Below are positions 52,607-54,594 of a stretch of DNA of 54,594 bases, one piece after another (position 1 is the stretch's first letter; the number at the start of each line of letters is the position of its first letter). The notes under the pieces are model-generated. The model did no database searches and was not told where the DNA came from. It worked only from the letters and a program-made list of their open reading frames with translations. The stretch lies in the NCBI GenBank assembly GCA_012523945.1, contig JAAYSO010000031.1, forward strand, positions 1 to 54,594, given 5' to 3'. The stretch comes from Bacillota bacterium (GTDB taxonomy: Bacteria; Bacillota; Dethiobacteria; Dethiobacterales; Dethiobacteraceae). The position numbers and the translations under genes were made by a program.

Positions 52607-53548
52607 ATGAAAATATTTAAAAACCTGACCGAATTAATCGGCAGGACGCCTTTGCTGGAGTTGACTAATTTTAACCGGAAACAAAAGACAAACGGTGTAA
52701 TTATTGCCAAGCTGGAATATTTTAACCCGCTGGGCAGCGTAAAAGACCGGATTGGTTATGCTATGGTTCAGGATGCGGAAGAAAAGGGTTTGCTCAATGA
52801 AGACACGGTGCTGATAGAGGCCACCAGCGGTAATACAGGCATTGCCCTGGCCTTTGTGGCGGCAGCACGCGGCTACCGCTTAATTTTGACCATGCCGGAA
52901 ACAATGAGTCTGGAGCGGCGCAATTTATTAAAAGCACTTGGGGCAGAATTGGTCCTGACCCCCGGGGCTGAAGGTATGAAAGGTGCCATTGCCAAAGCCA
53001 ATGAGTTGGCGGCAGAATTTAAATCCTCTTATATACTTAAACAGTTTGCCAACCCGGCCAATCCGGCCATACACCGGAAAACAACGGCAGAAGAAATTTG
53101 GCAGGATACAGACGGACAGGTAGATATTTTTGTGGCCGGTGTCGGTACTGGCGGTACCATTACCGGTGTGGGTGAAATCCTCAAACAAAGAAAGCCGCAG
53201 ATTCAAGTTGTGGCAGTGGAACCGAAAGATTCACCGGTTTTATCCGGAGGAAAACCCGGCCCGCATAAAATCCAGGGAATTGGAGCCGGCTTTGTTCCGG
53301 ACGTTTTAAATCCTGAAATTATTGATGAGGTAATTACCGTAACGAACGAAGAAGCCATGGATACTTCACGCCTTTTGGCGCAGACAGAGGGGCTTTTAGT
53401 AGGCATTTCTTCCGGAGCGGCTGCCTTTGCCGCATTACAGGTAGCCAAAAGGCCTGAAAATAAAAACAAAAAAGTAGTTGTCATTTTACCGGATACAGGG
53501 GAGCGCTATTTAAGTACTGCTTTATTTACAGAAAACCGGAACGGATAG
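52607..53548 (+). CDS. cysK: Cysteine synthase (O-acetylserine sulfhydrylase)
   Basis: 313 residues with TTAAGGAG before ATG. PLP lysine in [11 protein letters not shown] (about residue 46), the substrate loop [11 protein letters not shown], the phosphate loop [11 protein letters not shown], and [10 protein letters not shown] near 270. Makes cysteine from O-acetylserine and sulfide. A single-gene unit between promoter and terminator. Confidence 0.96.
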   Translation: MKIFKNLTELIGRTPLLELTNFNRKQKTNGVIIAKLEYFNPLGSVKDRIGYAMVQDAEEKGLLNEDTVLIEATSGNTGIALAFVAAARGYRLILTMPETMSLERRNLLKALGAELVLTPGAEGMKGAIAKANELAAEFKSSYILKQFANPANPAIHRKTTAEEIWQDTDGQVDIFVAGVGTGGTITGVGEILKQRKPQIQVVAVEPKDSPVLSGGKPGPHKIQGIGAGFVPDVLNPEIIDEVITVTNEEAMDTSRLLAQTEGLLVGISSGAAAFAALQVAKRPENKNKKVVVILPDTGERYLSTALFTENRNG

Positions 53549-53575
53549 GCGTGCTGCAGGGCACGCTTTTTTTTG
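53549..53575 (+). terminator. Terminator after cysK
   Basis: GCGTGC (53549-53554), loop TGCAGG, GCACGC (53561-53566) and eight T. Confidence 0.9.
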
Positions 53576-53698
53576 TGTCTCTTTTGTGCAATATTTGTTA
53601 CAGAAAAACAAAAAATTGGCAGGGAAACAGCCTTAAAATGTGGAAAAAATCACATACCAATATTTTTTAAGCTCTTGAAGTGAGAAGGGGGTCTTAAA

Positions 53699-54499
53699 GT
53701 GACAAGCCCGGAGGCCTACCGGCAGTATGGCCGGGAGCTGGATAATTTATTGCAACCGCAAAGTTATCCTGTGGCCATCAAACTTTTAACAGAGGAAAAG
53801 GAAATTCCCCAGGGAGCTATACGGCCGAAAAAAGACCAAGGCGTTCATTATTCGTTGTGTCAGGCCATTGCCAAAGCACGCTTCGGGGGAGAAACGGTGG
53901 CCATGTTAACAGAAGACCATTGGTGTTGGGCACCGTTAGTCAGTTTCGGTTTGGTTGAGTTTCATGAAAATCACGAGAGCTTTCAGCTGATCGCAAAGTA
54001 TTTAGGCATTGCCGATGAAGAGGCGACAAAAGATTTTTTGCGCCGGTTTCCCCGTTTGGAATACGGCAAGTATACCGGTTTAGTGGTGGCACCATTAATA
54101 AAGGCCGAGTTTGTACCCGACCTGGTTTTGCTTTATGTTAATCATGCACAGTTAAGGGATATACTGATGTCTGTTAAGTTTAAAACCGGAGAGCTGGTAA
54201 CTTCCCAATTTGATGCCATTGATTCTTGTGTTTATTCCACCATTCCGGTCATCAAAAACGGTGAGTACAGGATTACATTTCCTGACCCGGGAGAGGTGGA
54301 AAGGGCATTGGCTAAAGATGAAGAAGTTATTTTTTCCGCGCCTGCCCAGCGTCTGGAGGAACTACTTGCGGGATTGTCTGTTTTTGGCGGAGGAAAGATG
54401 AGATTTGCCGAGCCGGCGACAGAAATTGAACCGGATCATCCCCGGCCAGAATTTTACCGGCAATTATTTAGGGCATGGCATTTAGATGTGGAAGAATAA
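53699..54499 (+). CDS. DUF169-family protein
   Basis: 266 residues from GTG 53699 (GAAGGGGG upstream). The pattern SYPVAIKLL near the start, SLCQAIAKARFGGETVAM with a conserved Cys, WCWAPLVSFGL and LVVAPLIKAEFVPDLVLLYVNHAQL are typical of DUF169. The family is widespread in anaerobes, often near metal or redox enzymes; no function is established that I know. A further gene starts 19 bases later, so they are likely cotranscribed. Confidence 0.85.
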   Translation: MTSPEAYRQYGRELDNLLQPQSYPVAIKLLTEEKEIPQGAIRPKKDQGVHYSLCQAIAKARFGGETVAMLTEDHWCWAPLVSFGLVEFHENHESFQLIAKYLGIADEEATKDFLRRFPRLEYGKYTGLVVAPLIKAEFVPDLVLLYVNHAQLRDILMSVKFKTGELVTSQFDAIDSCVYSTIPVIKNGEYRITFPDPGEVERALAKDEEVIFSAPAQRLEELLAGLSVFGGGKMRFAEPATEIEPDHPRPEFYRQLFRAWHLDVEE

Positions 54500-54517
54500 A
54501 TAAATGGAGGGGAAAAA

Positions 54518-54594
54518 ATGACTGAGGCAAAGAAAAAGGAAATCATTGAAAAGATTGTGCAGGAAGCAGTGGATGCCCAACTAAAGGTTGACAG
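54518..54594 (+). CDS. Unrecognised protein, N-terminal part only (cut by window edge)
   Basis: ATG 54518 follows TGGAGGGG by a proper distance and opens a frame of 25 codons to the window end. The visible part is a charged helix beginning MTEAKKKEIIEKIV. Too short to identify. Confidence 0.6.
   Translation, partial: MTEAKKKEIIEKIVQEAVDAQLKVD

Noticed and set aside
1-54594. selC, other tRNA genes, rRNA, CRISPR arrays, insertion sequences or prophage
   Set aside because: I looked through all intergenic stretches on both strands for cloverleaf ends, regularly spaced repeats and transposase or integrase motifs and saw none.

Overview
The window looks like chromosomal core of an anaerobic, low-to-mid GC, Gram-positive member of the Clostridia, probably related to Peptococcaceae/Desulfitobacterium. 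The reasons are a selenocysteine system in which selD itself carries an in-frame UGA, a lysine riboswitch and a T-box leader, a SpoIIE-type phosphatase, a fused SecDF, HisZ with short HisG, AAGGAGG ribosome binding sites, and frequent GTG/TTG starts. I saw no insertion sequences, prophage, CRISPR, rRNA or tRNA genes. Species assignment is inference; no search was run.

Layout. 1-3060: the start of a minus-strand gene cut by the window edge, a secreted DUF2680 protein, and an OmpR-type two-component system. 3085-8576: selA-selB-selD (Sec-containing) and a PTS IIC-like permease in one operon. 8664-10794: a small minus-strand protein and an AsnB/AsnO homologue with a degenerate glutaminase site. 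10822-15597: cytochrome c maturation genes ccmA-B-C-D-E followed directly by resB and ccsA, a mixture of System I and System II. 15747-17591: a solitary short-chain dehydrogenase and an RseC-family membrane protein. 17674-21701: lysine riboswitch, lysA, asd, lysC. 21733-25537: T-box leader, aroF, tyrA, aroA. 25585-28821: small membrane protein, a secreted proline-linker protein of unknown function and an SbmA/YddA-like ABC exporter. 28961-31115: DUF5659-like protein, acyl-CoA thioesterase, B12-binding radical SAM protein. 31112-37275: his genes hisZ-G-D-B-A-IE-K, lacking both subunits of imidazole glycerol phosphate synthase. 37311-42383: Rrf2 regulator, ogt, lgt, aroC, aroB, SpoIIE-type phosphatase and a small P-loop protein. 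42380-49763: promoter plus attenuator-like hairpin, secDF interrupted by an in-frame TAG, recJ, relA, dtd. 49844-51145: minus-strand SH3b amidase. 51306-54594: TusA-like protein, E1-like ThiF/HesA protein, cysK, a DUF169 protein and the start of one more gene.

How it fits together. Most of the window is amino-acid biosynthesis (Lys, aromatic, His, Cys, possibly Asn) under RNA or protein control, mixed with housekeeping genes. The most interesting part is regulatory and respiratory: four tandem 11-bp repeats abut a -10 box in identical geometry before both the DUF2680 gene (next to the two-component system) and the cytochrome c maturation operon. This suggests one response regulator links an envelope protein to cytochrome c assembly. 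Other anomalies are AsnB without its glutaminase nucleophile, secDF with a premature amber codon, and a his operon in which exactly hisH and hisF are missing.

Coordinates were counted by hand; frame relations were checked for every chosen start.
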